Assembly (NCBI GenBank): GCA_025451535.1
Contig: JANWKE010000076.1
Coordinates: forward strand, 1 to 60,237
Reading direction: 5' to 3'
Source: Verrucomicrobiia bacterium
GTDB taxonomy: Bacteria; Verrucomicrobiota; Verrucomicrobiia; Limisphaerales; UBA11358
DNA length: 60,237 bases
Part shown: piece after piece, positions 8,103-17,018 of the stretch
How positions within the stretch are numbered: position 1 is the stretch's first letter
Layout of the letters: each line of letters begins with the position of its first letter
Position numbers and translations under genes: made by a program
Notes under the pieces: generated by a model
What the model was told of the DNA's origin: nothing
Database searches by the model: none
Seen by the model: the letters and a program-made list of their open reading frames with translations, nothing else

Positions 8103-9509
8103 TTACTTCTTCAGAAGCTTCTCAAACTTCGCAATCACATCCGGATTTTTGGCCGCGACGTTCCGGGTTTCGCCCGGATCGGTCTTCAAATTATACAGCT
8201 CCCATTTGGCACCGGCCTTCGCGCGCACGATTTTCCAGTCACCCATGCGGGCCGCCTGGGCGAGGTCGCGGCCCTGCAGCGTCCAGGAGAATAATCCGTG
8301 GCGGTTGGTCCGGGTATCACCCAGCAAGGTTGGCAGCACGGAAAGGCCGTCAATATTTTTGGGTGGTTCCCGGAGGGCAAGTTGCATGGCCGTCGGCAGA
8401 AAATCCCAGGCGGCCCAGGGAAAATCGCTGACTTGACCGGCGGGAATCCTGCCCGGCCAGGAAACAATCATTGGCACCCGCAGGCCGCCTTCGTAGAGCT
8501 CGCCGCGCTGGCCGCGAAACGGCCCGGCGCTCTGGAAGAATTTCGGGTCCACACCCCCGCCGGTTTGCGGCCCGGTATCGCTGGAAAAGAAGATCACGGT
8601 GTTGCTTTCAATCCCAAGACTTTTCAATTGACCGAGCAATTGGCCAATGTGGTCGTCAAGGCGGGCGATCATGGCGGCCCGGTTCTTTTCCGGTTGCGGC
8701 CACGGCTCATCCGAATAAGGCGCGTCGGTCGGTACGGGCAGGCTATCGCCGGTGCCCGGGCGCACAACGGTAAAATTCAACAGCAGGAAAAACGGGCGGT
8801 ACCGGTTGAATTGGTCGGGTTGGTTGACCCGGATGAAATTCCCGGCGGCTTTGGCGAATAAATCGGGGATGTATTGTCCCTTTTTCCCGTCGGTGTTGGC
8901 ATACAACGCTTCCCGCCCGTTGAAAGCGCCCGTCTGTTCCGTCGCGGGCTTAAGCAGGGTTTTGGGCATGTAACGCCAGACGTAATCGGAGTAATAATTC
9001 TCCGCGTCCGTCGGGTCAGTAAAACCATTGAATTCGTCAAAACCCTTTTTCCATGGCGCGCCGCTCGTGCCGTCACCACCCAACCGCCATTCGCCAATCA
9101 GAGCGGTGTGATAGCCGGATTGCTGCAACCCTTGCGCGACCGTGATGTCGTCCGTCGCCAACGGCACGTCCACGTCGGCGCGCTGCTGCAAATGGGTCGG
9201 GTCCCGGCCGAGCATGAGCGCGGCGTCCGCCGGCGAGCTCGCGGCGTCACCGGCGTAATAGGTGGTAAACCGGATGCCTCCGGCGGCCAGCCGATCAAGG
9301 TTGGGCGTCTGAAATTTCGTCTGGCCATAACAGCTCAGGTCGCCGTAACCCAGGCCGTCGCATTGGATGAAGATGATGCAGGGCCGGCGCGGCGCGGGCG
9401 GATGGGCAGCGGAAGCGGAGGTGGATTGCCCGTACGCCGTTGACAGAAAACCAACGGCCGCGGCGGCGAGCAAAAGACAGCAGAAACGATGGAAGAACAT
9501 TTGTTTCAT
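8103..9509 (-). CDS. Sulfatase-fold secreted protein with altered active-site residues
   Basis: The 468-residue product has a signal peptide (MKQMFFHRFCCLLLAAAAVG..) and an alkaline-phosphatase/sulfatase fold close to family I sulfatases (GLGYGDLSCYGQ, LYEGGLRVPMIVSWPGRIPAG). The usual DD metal pair is D51-G52. The CxPxR maturation motif reads SSPAD, so the formylglycine Cys and the Arg are both absent. The GKWHLG motif is GEWRLG, and the late DNG motif is DTG. It is therefore probably not an ordinary sulfatase and may be a pseudoenzyme or have another activity. ATG 9509 has a GAGG ribosome site. The AmpG-like transporter lies just upstream in the same direction. Confidence 0.88.
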   Translation of the reverse strand: MKQMFFHRFCCLLLAAAAVGFLSTAYGQSTSASAAHPPAPRRPCIIFIQCDGLGYGDLSCYGQTKFQTPNLDRLAAGGIRFTTYYAGDAASSPADAALMLGRDPTHLQQRADVDVPLATDDITVAQGLQQSGYHTALIGEWRLGGDGTSGAPWKKGFDEFNGFTDPTDAENYYSDYVWRYMPKTLLKPATEQTGAFNGREALYANTDGKKGQYIPDLFAKAAGNFIRVNQPDQFNRYRPFFLLLNFTVVRPGTGDSLPVPTDAPYSDEPWPQPEKNRAAMIARLDDHIGQLLGQLKSLGIESNTVIFFSSDTGPQTGGGVDPKFFQSAGPFRGQRGELYEGGLRVPMIVSWPGRIPAGQVSDFPWAAWDFLPTAMQLALREPPKNIDGLSVLPTLLGDTRTNRHGLFSWTLQGRDLAQAARMGDWKIVRAKAGAKWELYNLKTDPGETRNVAAKNPDVIAKFEKLLKK

Positions 9510-9581
9510 GACAAACCTCAATTCTGGAAAATTTGATGCGTTCGATGCAATTCTTTTTCTGCCTGGTTTGGTCATCTTCGG

Positions 9582-10874
9582 CTAAACGGACTTTCCGTCC
9601 CGTTTCCCAAATTCCGCATCGAGCGGGATGCGCGCCGCGACGATGAAACTGGGAATCGTGGCCAGAATCACCCAGATGAAAAAATGCGGATAGCCAAGCA
9701 GTTGTTGCAGCTGGCCGCTCCACATGCCCGGCAGCATCAGGCCTAACGCCATGAAGCCGGTGCATATGGCGTAATGGGCGGTGGCATGTTCGCCGCGTGC
9801 GATATAAATCATGTAAAGCAGAAGGGCTGTAAAACCGAACCCATAGCCGAACTGTTCCACCGCCACGCCGGCGCCAATCACGGACAAATTTCCAGGTTGC
9901 GCATACGCAAGCCAGATGAACACCGCGTCCGGAAGGTGAATGGCCAGTAACATCGGCCAAAGCCAGAATTTCAATCCGTGCCGCGCCACGATAGACCCAC
10001 CGAGCAACGCGCCGCACATGAACGCGATGGCCCCGGTTGTGCCGTAAACTCCGCTGATTTTCCCCAGGGATAACCCCAACCCGCCGTCGGCCGTCGGGGC
10101 GTGCAGGAAAAGCGGAACGATTTTCAACAATTGCGCTTCGCCAAATCGGTAAAGCAAAATGAAAACCAACGGCAGCACGATTTTCTGCTTCCGGAAAAAA
10201 GCCGCGAACGTTATCAGAAATTCATCGAAGAAATTTTCGGTTGCCGGGATTTCTTTGGGTTGATCCACTACCGGTCGCGGCAGGATGAAACGGTGATAGG
10301 CGCCGAGGCCGAAGAAAATCACCGCGCCGATGACGAAGACGGAAGACCACGCCAGCGCCGGATTGCCGGTTTGTTTCGCCAGTTTGCCCACGACAAAGAC
10401 CAGTCCGCCTTGTGCCGCGATTTTTCCTGCATTAAAAAAAATGCTCCGCCAGCCGATGAAAAACGACTGTTGGTGCTCGGAGGTCGCCAGGATATAGAAT
10501 CCGTCGGCTGCAATATCATGCGTGGCCGAACTGAAGGCCAGCAGTCCGAAGAAGACAATCGTCCACTGCACAAAATGCGGTGACGGAATCATCGCCGCCG
10601 TGCCGGCCAGCATCACGCCCAGAAACAATTGCGTGGCCCAAATCCATTGGCGGCGCGTTTTCAAAATGTCCACTGCGGGACTCCACAGCGGCTTGAGAAC
10701 CCAGGGCAGGTAGAGCACGCTCGTAACAAATGCCGTCGCCGCGTTCGAGACGCCGAGGTCGCTGTAAAGCAGGACCGAGACCGTTGCCACCAGCGCGTTC
10801 GGCATCCCTTCGGCAAAATACACCGTCGGAATCCAAAGCCACGGGCTGCGGGAAGTCGGTTTCGCGCCGGTCAT
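9582..10874 (-). CDS. AmpG-like MFS permease
   Basis: From ATG 10874 the product is 430 residues with about twelve membrane segments. The opening LWIPTVYFAEGMPNALVATV and the region SATHDIAADGFYI are typical of the AmpG/SLC33 branch of the MFS, which imports muropeptides or acyl-CoA-like molecules. Muropeptide uptake for cell-wall recycling is the likely role, but is not proven. A GTG at 10928 in frame would add 18 residues. The gene sits upstream of the sulfatase-like gene with 72 bp between them, so they may form an operon. It is divergent from the DUF554 gene. Confidence 0.85.
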   Translation of the reverse strand: MTGAKPTSRSPWLWIPTVYFAEGMPNALVATVSVLLYSDLGVSNAATAFVTSVLYLPWVLKPLWSPAVDILKTRRQWIWATQLFLGVMLAGTAAMIPSPHFVQWTIVFFGLLAFSSATHDIAADGFYILATSEHQQSFFIGWRSIFFNAGKIAAQGGLVFVVGKLAKQTGNPALAWSSVFVIGAVIFFGLGAYHRFILPRPVVDQPKEIPATENFFDEFLITFAAFFRKQKIVLPLVFILLYRFGEAQLLKIVPLFLHAPTADGGLGLSLGKISGVYGTTGAIAFMCGALLGGSIVARHGLKFWLWPMLLAIHLPDAVFIWLAYAQPGNLSVIGAGVAVEQFGYGFGFTALLLYMIYIARGEHATAHYAICTGFMALGLMLPGMWSGQLQQLLGYPHFFIWVILATIPSFIVAARIPLDAEFGKRDGKSV

Positions 10875-10929
10875 CGGCCTTTCAGTAACAGGCCGGAGCC
10901 ACGCAGGCAAAAATTTTCCGACTTGCACT

Positions 10930-11697
10930 TTGCGGGAACGATGGTTGAGTCAGGGCGTGACCGGCGCGTTTCTCAATGCCTTGGGCATTTTATTCGGCGG
11001 CCTGTTCGGGCTGGCGCTGCGCCGGCCGCTGTCTGTTCGCGCACAGCTTTTCTTCCGTTCCCTGCTGGGCCTGTTCACGGTTTTCTTCGGCCTGCGGCTC
11101 GTCTGGTTGAGCCTTAGCGGAACGTTTTTGTCCGGATTGAAACAGATTTTTGTCGCTCTACTGGCGATCATTGCGGGCAATTTGTTCGGCAAACTGCTCG
11201 GACTGCAAAATATTTCGAACCAGCTGGGCCGGTACGCGGGCAATATCATTGCTGCCGGATCTTCCGGCGCCCGGCGCAAAGCGGGTGACGGCTTCAGCGC
11301 ATGTGCCGTGCTTTTTTGCGTCGCACCGCTGGGTTTGGTCGGCGCGGTGGCCGACGGCCTGTCCAATTATTTTTATCTGCTGGCGATCAAGGCCGTTATG
11401 GACGGGTTGGCAACACTGGGTTCCGTGAAAACCCTGGGCTGGCCGGCGGCCCTGTCGGCTTTTCCCGTTTTCCTTTTTCTCGGTGTCATCACGCTGGCCT
11501 GCCGGGTCTATGCCGTGCCGTTCCTGGCATGGCACAGCACGGATGGAGCCGGCCTGGCCAATTCAATCAATATTGTTGCAGGGTTGGTGTCATGTGCCGT
11601 GGCCATGGTGATTTTTCAAGTTCGCAAGGTCGAGCTGGCGAATTATTTGCCAGGGCTGGTGGTCGCGCCGTTGTTGACGTGGTTGTTCGCTCACTGA
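10930..11697 (+). CDS. DUF554 family membrane protein
   Basis: A hydrophobic protein of up to 255 residues with the DUF554 pattern: GAFLNALGILFGGLFGLALR at the N-terminus, an internal Gly-rich region (SSGARRKAGDGFSACAVLFCVAPLGLVGAVADG), and about six membrane segments. The family's function is not established. No ATG is available; TTG at 10930 or 10945 and GTG at 10957 are all possible, and GTG 10957 best matches the family's usual beginning. The end overlaps the end of the convergent Hsp70 gene by 7 bp. Confidence 0.82.
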   Translation: MRERWLSQGVTGAFLNALGILFGGLFGLALRRPLSVRAQLFFRSLLGLFTVFFGLRLVWLSLSGTFLSGLKQIFVALLAIIAGNLFGKLLGLQNISNQLGRYAGNIIAAGSSGARRKAGDGFSACAVLFCVAPLGLVGAVADGLSNYFYLLAIKAVMDGLATLGSVKTLGWPAALSAFPVFLFLGVITLACRVYAVPFLAWHSTDGAGLANSINIVAGLVSCAVAMVIFQVRKVELANYLPGLVVAPLLTWLFAH

Positions 11698-13610
11698 ATC
11701 ACGCCGCGTTTGCGCAGCATCGCGTCCATCGCCTTGTCCATCAGCGAATCCGCCAGCGGCCTGGTGATTTCGTCGAGCGCGGCCATGGCCGCTTGTAACT
11801 GCCGCAAATCGCCCGGGCCGGTTTCCGGTTTTTCCGTTGCCAGGGCGGTTTCCACTTTGTGCGCAACGGCTTCAATCTGCGCGCGATCATCAACCGCAAT
11901 TTCACTGGTACCGTCCGCCAGCGCCTTGCGCGTGGCGGCCAGTGTTTCGGTTGCACGCAATTTCGCGTCAATCCAGTGGCGCGCAGCCAGGTCCTCGAAC
12001 GCGTGCGCGACGGATTCCTCAACCATCTGTTGCACCGCCGTGTCGTCGACATCCACGGCGGATTTCATTTCGACAACTTTTTCCCGGCCGGTTTTCACGT
12101 CACGCGCCAGCACGTGCAGGATGCCGTTGGCATCAATTTCAAACTGCACGCCCACGCGCGGCACCCCGCGCGGCGCCGGCTCAAACTCGATCGTGAATTG
12201 GCCGAGGCTCCAGTTGTCCTTCGCGCGCTCGCGCTCGCCTTGCAACACGTGGATGAGCATCGAACGCTGGTTGTCCACCGCGGTCGTGAACAGCTCGCCC
12301 GCTTTCACTGGAATGGTCGAATTGCGGGGGAGCAGGACATTCATCAGCCCGCCAAACGTCTCGAGCCCGAGCGACAACGGCGTCACATCGAGCAGCAAAA
12401 CGGCTTTGAAGCCACCCGACAAAATTTCCGCCTGGATCGCCGCGCCGAGCGCCACGGCCTCATCGGGATTCTGGGACGCGTTTAACTGTGGGCCGGCGGA
12501 TTTATGGTAATCACGGCCGAGGCGGATGCCGCCGCGCGTTTCCTCAAATTCCGCGCAACCGAACCATTCGCCCACATATTTGCGCACGAGCGGCATCCGG
12601 GTCTGGCCGCCGACGAGAATCACCTGGTCCAAATCCTTTGGCTCAACCCTGGCGTCGGCCAGCGCGCGGAGGCAATGCGGCCGTGTGCGGGCAATGAGGT
12701 TGTGCGCGAGGTGTTCCAATTCGGCGCGTGTCAGTGTGTAGCTGAAACTGAAATCCGGTGTGAGAAACGGCAGCGTAATTTCAGCTTCGGATTCTGCGGA
12801 TAATCTGATTTTTGCAGCTTCGACAACTTCGCGGATGCGTGACAGCAATTGGGGATTCCGGATTTCGGATTTCGGATTGGCCATCTGGATTTTTCCAACG
12901 AAAAAATCCACCAGCCGCCGGTCCAGGTCATCACCGCCGAGACGCGTGTTGCCGTTGGTGGCGAGCACCTGAAAAACGCCTTCATGCAATTCCAAAATCG
13001 AAAGGTCGAACGTGCCGCCGCCAAGGTCGTAAACGGCGATTTTCGATTTCTCCTTCAACTTGTCCAGGCCGTAGGCCAGCGCGGCGGCGGTCGGTTCATT
13101 GAGGATACGTTCGACCGTGAATCCGGCCAGCTCCCCGGCACGCTTGGTGGCATTGCGCTGCGCGTCATTGAAATACGCCGGCACCGTGATGACGGCGCGC
13201 GCGACCGGTTCGCCGAAATAATTTTCCGCGTCGCGCTTTAATTTCTTCAGAATCGCGGCGGAGATTTCCTCCGGCGAAATGTTTTTCCCGTAAAGCGGGA
13301 CGGCCACGGAGCCCGTGCCGGCGGTTTTGAGCGGATAGGTGATTTGCTTTTCTTCGTCGGAAATTTCCGCACCGCGGCGGCCGATGAAGCGTTTGACGGA
13401 ATAAACGGTTTCGGCCGGTTTGACGACGCGAACCCGATTCGCCTCATAACCGATGATCGGTTCCGCGTTCGCCGCCGGAAAATGGACGACGGACGGGGTC
13501 AGGCGGTGGCCCGCCGCGTCGGCAATGACCAGCGGGATGCCGGAATCCACCGTGGCGACGAGTGAATTTGTAGTGCCCAGATCTATGCCGACGATTTTGC
13601 TCACAGCCAA
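11691..13610 (-). CDS. hscA: Hsp70 family chaperone, HscA-like
   Basis: The 639-residue protein has the complete Hsp70 ATPase domain (GIDLGTTNSLVATV, AVITVPAYFNDAQRNATK, VYDLGGGTFDLS, GGQTRMPLV) and a substrate-binding domain. The C-terminal lid ends ITRPLADSLMDKAMDAMLRKRG, which resembles HscA rather than DnaK. HscA assists iron-sulfur cluster assembly, but no isc genes are in the window, so a general DnaK paralogue remains possible. The start is TTG 13610 or GTG 13604; no ATG fits. Residues 243-254 (ANPKSEIRNPQL) are encoded by repeat DNA inserted in frame into the ATPase domain. Confidence 0.88.
   Translation of the reverse strand: MAVSKIVGIDLGTTNSLVATVDSGIPLVIADAAGHRLTPSVVHFPAANAEPIIGYEANRVRVVKPAETVYSVKRFIGRRGAEISDEEKQITYPLKTAGTGSVAVPLYGKNISPEEISAAILKKLKRDAENYFGEPVARAVITVPAYFNDAQRNATKRAGELAGFTVERILNEPTAAALAYGLDKLKEKSKIAVYDLGGGTFDLSILELHEGVFQVLATNGNTRLGGDDLDRRLVDFFVGKIQMANPKSEIRNPQLLSRIREVVEAAKIRLSAESEAEITLPFLTPDFSFSYTLTRAELEHLAHNLIARTRPHCLRALADARVEPKDLDQVILVGGQTRMPLVRKYVGEWFGCAEFEETRGGIRLGRDYHKSAGPQLNASQNPDEAVALGAAIQAEILSGGFKAVLLLDVTPLSLGLETFGGLMNVLLPRNSTIPVKAGELFTTAVDNQRSMLIHVLQGERERAKDNWSLGQFTIEFEPAPRGVPRVGVQFEIDANGILHVLARDVKTGREKVVEMKSAVDVDDTAVQQMVEESVAHAFEDLAARHWIDAKLRATETLAATRKALADGTSEIAVDDRAQIEAVAHKVETALATEKPETGPGDLRQLQAAMAALDEITRPLADSLMDKAMDAMLRKRGVIQ
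12851..12882. repeat. In-frame repeat insertion inside the Hsp70 gene
   Basis: GGATTTC units (GGATTTCGGATTTCGGATT) sit inside the ATPase-domain coding region. They encode ANPKSEIRNP on the minus strand, directly after VDFFVGKIQ and before LLSRIREVVEAAK. The ordinary Hsp70 alignment has no such segment at this point. The codon pattern suggests short repeat DNA that happens to read through. Confidence 0.7.
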
Positions 13611-13679
13611 ATGCTGCCACGAAACCGCGGCAAAACAAAATTTTTGTGCATTTGCACCTCGTTGCGCTATTTTTATCGC

Positions 13680-14327
13680 ATGAATTGTATTGTCACCGCC
13701 GGTCCAACCTATGAACCGCTCGACGACGTTCGCCGGCTCACAAATTTTTCAACGGGCCGCCTCGGCACGGAGCTGGCCAATTTCCTGGTCGCGCGCGGCC
13801 ATAAGGTGATATTGCTTATCAGCGCCCAGGCCACCCATGGTGGCGAACGGCGGGCGCAGGGGGTCGAGGTGTTCACCACCAGCACTAATTTGCGCGAACA
13901 ACTGCAGGCATTGTCCACCAGGAAGACAAACGCGGTTTTTCACACGGCGGCGGTCAGCGATTTTCGTTTCGGCCGGATTCGGTTGCAGTCGCCACACGGC
14001 AAGTTGACGGAAATCAAATCAAAAAAGATTCCCACCGGCGAGGGCACCCTGGTGGTGGAACTTGTGCCAACACGGAAAATCATCACCGAACTGCGCGCCT
14101 GGTTTCCATCGGCGAAACTGGTGGGGTGGAAGTTTGAAGCGGAAGGCAAGCGCCCGGACGCGATTCGCGCGGCGGAACAACAACTCACCAAGTGTCTTAG
14201 CGACGCCTGTGTGGCCAACGGGCCGGCCTACGGAGAAGGTTTTGGTTTGATTACCAGGGGCAATCACGTGCATCTGGCGGATCCACCGAAACTGTTTGAT
14301 GCCCTGGAGAGATTGATGCAGGGGTGA
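13680..14327 (+). CDS. coaB: Phosphopantothenate-cysteine ligase (CoaB), stand-alone
   Basis: The 215-residue protein opens MNCIVTAGPTYEPLDDVRRL and contains NFSTGRLGTELANFL and FHTAAVSDFR, as in the CoaB half of bifunctional CoaBC. CoaB joins cysteine to 4'-phosphopantothenate in coenzyme A synthesis, in the cytosol. The CoaC decarboxylase domain is missing, so CoaC should be encoded elsewhere. The ATG at 13680 starts directly at the conserved N-terminus; an upstream in-frame ATG would add 23 unrelated residues. It is divergent from the Hsp70 gene. Confidence 0.9.
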   Translation: MNCIVTAGPTYEPLDDVRRLTNFSTGRLGTELANFLVARGHKVILLISAQATHGGERRAQGVEVFTTSTNLREQLQALSTRKTNAVFHTAAVSDFRFGRIRLQSPHGKLTEIKSKKIPTGEGTLVVELVPTRKIITELRAWFPSAKLVGWKFEAEGKRPDAIRAAEQQLTKCLSDACVANGPAYGEGFGLITRGNHVHLADPPKLFDALERLMQG

Positions 14328-14351
14328 GCGGCGGCGGTTGGAACAGTGGCG

Positions 14352-16070
14352 TTATACTTCAAAATCATTCAATTGCCGCAGACCCAGTTTCATCGGGAGC
14401 CAGCCGACCAGGAAGGACAGGAACAGGAAGGCGATAATGCCCTCGGCGGCCCAGATCGCCCGCCCGTGCCAGCCGGTGGCAGCGAATCCCAACAGCAATA
14501 CCGAGGCAAGGATATAGACGGAACTCATTACGAAGCAGAGCGTGCCGCCGAAGCCGCTGACGATTTTGTTTGGATTGGCCTCCTTCAAATTGGGATACAA
14601 CACCCCCAACCCAACCGCGAGGCCGTTGAGCGCAAAGGTCATGATCGTAATCACCGCGCCAAAAAAAGCCACCCGGTCCCAGCTCATTTTCAGCAGGTAG
14701 CACGAAAGCATGACCAGGCCGGAAGTCACGACGAACGACGTTACACCGGCCAGCCAGAATTTGGTTTTAACGACGCGCGCCAGCCCCATGGGCGCCAGGC
14801 CGACGATCCAAAGCCGGCGGCCTTCCAGGGAAAACTGTGGGAATACAAACCGCGTCGTCACGGAGGCGAGGTTTAACGCACAAACGCCGAGGTTCAGAAA
14901 GGCGATGAGGTTGATCCAGAATTCTCTGCTTAACTGGTGTGTAAAATTCCGCAAGTTGATGATATACACGCCCAACAGGCCGAACAGCATCACGGATTGC
15001 CCCCATTGTGTCGTGTCGCGCCAGAACATGCGGATGTCCTTGACGGCCAGCGCGCGCCCGTCACGGCTGAGCCAGAAGAGTTTCCCCAAAAGCTTTTCCA
15101 TCGGCTCGGCGGAATTTTGAGATTCACCCTGGGGGCGAAACCAGGTCCATTTGCCGACGCGGTGCACGCGACTTTGCACTGACGACGCCGTATCGTAAAA
15201 CAAACCGCCGAACCGCGTGAAGGCCAGGCCGCCGAAGAGCAACGTGTAACTCAACAGGACCAGCGCGAAGAACGCCGCGCCGCGCAGGATGCCTTCTGCC
15301 CATTGCAGCACGGCCGCCGACAGCCAGTAGCTGGGCAGGAACGGAAACATCGTGAAGCGCGTCTTGGCGAGCAACTGATCGAGCGCTTCAAGAGTGCGTT
15401 CGCTCAGCAGGGCATTGGTTGCCGGCTGGGCCTTCCACCAGAACGCGACCAACGCGAGTGAGATAATGGCCGCGCCTACGATCGCAATTTGAAAACTGCG
15501 GCGATCCAGAAACCGGCCCATTAAAATCGCCAGCCACGCCCCGGCCACACCCGGCAGCACGATAAACAATGCGATTAAGACCAGCGTCATCGCGTAAAAA
15601 TGCCACGCCGCACCGCGCACCAGGCCAAAGGCCACCAGCAGCGGCGCAATCAGGAATAAAAACGCCCACGACGCCAGCAATGTGGATTCTATGAATTTCC
15701 AGCGAAATACCGTCTGGGCCGGGACCGGAAGCGTGAGCAGGAACGCGGTTTCGCGGTTGCGGAACAGGTTGGTGTAGCTGATCACCAGGTTGCTCAGCAG
15801 CAATAAGCCGAAGAGAAAGGCAAACAGCGTGTACATCAGCCGCTCGGTCAGCACCGCGCCCAAACCCGGGAATCGCGCGACAAACCACAGTGCATGATAA
15901 AACAGCCAGAATGACAGGACGAGATAGCCAACGACAAAGAACACGATGACGCTCGTGAGCAACTGGGATTGTTTCCGCAATGACAACAGCCGCCGCCAGG
16001 TTTGAAGCGCGTTGACACGCAGTAACAGAAGCAACGGCGATATTCTGAGTTGAACAAAATCCGCGGGCAC
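14352..16070 (-). CDS. ABC-2-like exporter permease, large
   Basis: A protein of about 572 residues with many hydrophobic segments. The N-terminal part (LLLLLRVNALQTWRRLLSLRKQ) and the stretch LFRNRETAFLLTLPVPAQTVFRWKF match membrane subunits of ABC-2-type exporters of the YhaP/EcsB kind. The substrate is unknown, and the ATPase partner is not adjacent. No ATG precedes the conserved region within a reasonable distance; I favour GTG 16070 because the frame upstream runs into the divergent phosphoesterase gene. The frame could start as far up as 16256. Confidence 0.75.
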   Translation of the reverse strand: MPADFVQLRISPLLLLLRVNALQTWRRLLSLRKQSQLLTSVIVFFVVGYLVLSFWLFYHALWFVARFPGLGAVLTERLMYTLFAFLFGLLLLSNLVISYTNLFRNRETAFLLTLPVPAQTVFRWKFIESTLLASWAFLFLIAPLLVAFGLVRGAAWHFYAMTLVLIALFIVLPGVAGAWLAILMGRFLDRRSFQIAIVGAAIISLALVAFWWKAQPATNALLSERTLEALDQLLAKTRFTMFPFLPSYWLSAAVLQWAEGILRGAAFFALVLLSYTLLFGGLAFTRFGGLFYDTASSVQSRVHRVGKWTWFRPQGESQNSAEPMEKLLGKLFWLSRDGRALAVKDIRMFWRDTTQWGQSVMLFGLLGVYIINLRNFTHQLSREFWINLIAFLNLGVCALNLASVTTRFVFPQFSLEGRRLWIVGLAPMGLARVVKTKFWLAGVTSFVVTSGLVMLSCYLLKMSWDRVAFFGAVITIMTFALNGLAVGLGVLYPNLKEANPNKIVSGFGGTLCFVMSSVYILASVLLLGFAATGWHGRAIWAAEGIIAFLFLSFLVGWLPMKLGLRQLNDFEV

Positions 16071-16149
16071 GCCGTCCAAGGTAACGTGGAACGACGTCAG
16101 GCGCAATTCTTGCCGGGAGGTGATTTTGGTCGAGGCGTCAAAAGCAACG

Positions 16150-16938
16150 ATGAAATTGACCAGATTCAGCCGCCGCCATTTTCTCCTGACACTCGGCACC
16201 GCTTGTGCCGGTGCGCCGGTGGCTGCGGTGACGGATGCCCGATGGCTTGAACCCACGTGGTTGAACGTACGGCACTTGCGTATCGGCGATGGCCCGCCCG
16301 CCGTCCGCCTCGTTCATTTCACCGATTTGCATTACAAGGGTGACCGTGCCTATGCGGAATCAGTCATCAAGACCATCAACTCCTTCGCGCCGGACCTGGT
16401 GTGCTTCACGGGCGACATCATGGAGCAAACTCAATTCCTGCCGGAGGCGCTGGAAATTCTTTCCGGCATCAAGTCGCCCCTGTTTGGCGTGCCGGGAAAT
16501 CATGATTATTCGAGTGGCGCGTCGTTTGCGGTCATCGGTCAATGCTTTGCCGCCACCGGCGGCGCCTGGCTGCTCGATGAACAACAAGCCGTGGCCGGTG
16601 GAAAAATCAACCTCGTGGGTGTCACCTGCCGGTATCTCTACAACCTTCCATCTCCATTGAATCCCGACGCGAAAACCGTTTTGCTGATGCATTATCCGGC
16701 ATGGATAAAATGTCAGGGTGACCAGCGGTTTGATCTGGTGCTGGCCGGCCATTCCCATGGCGGTCAGGTGCGTATCCCGTTTTGTGGAGCGCTCGTGCTG
16801 CCGGAGGGCGTGGACGAGTATGATCTCGGTTTGTTTCAAACCCGGTCCGGCCCGCTTTATGTGAATCCGGGCATTGGCTGGTATTGCTATGACGTGCGAT
16901 TTAACTGCCGACCGGAAGTCACCGTGATCGAGGTTTGA
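16150..16938 (+). CDS. Tat-exported metallophosphoesterase
   Basis: The 262-residue protein starts at ATG 16150 with a twin-arginine signal (MKLTRFSRRHFLLTLGTACA), as expected for export through the TatAC system at 53219-54523. The calcineurin-like metal motifs are all present: HFTDLHYKGD, CFTGDI, GNHDYSSG and GHSHGGQVRIP. It resembles YkuE/YpbG-type phosphoesterases, which act on phospholipid-derived or other extracytoplasmic phosphate esters. The actual substrate is not visible. It is divergent from the ABC permease and lies 80 bp before recG. Confidence 0.9.
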   Translation: MKLTRFSRRHFLLTLGTACAGAPVAAVTDARWLEPTWLNVRHLRIGDGPPAVRLVHFTDLHYKGDRAYAESVIKTINSFAPDLVCFTGDIMEQTQFLPEALEILSGIKSPLFGVPGNHDYSSGASFAVIGQCFAATGGAWLLDEQQAVAGGKINLVGVTCRYLYNLPSPLNPDAKTVLLMHYPAWIKCQGDQRFDLVLAGHSHGGQVRIPFCGALVLPEGVDEYDLGLFQTRSGPLYVNPGIGWYCYDVRFNCRPEVTVIEV

Positions 16939-17018
16939 CTCCGGCCAGATGGGGCGCAGACAGCTTGTCTGTTCCTTTCCCGTTGAAGCCGCGGTGGACG
17001 GTTAGTATCGTGCGCTCA

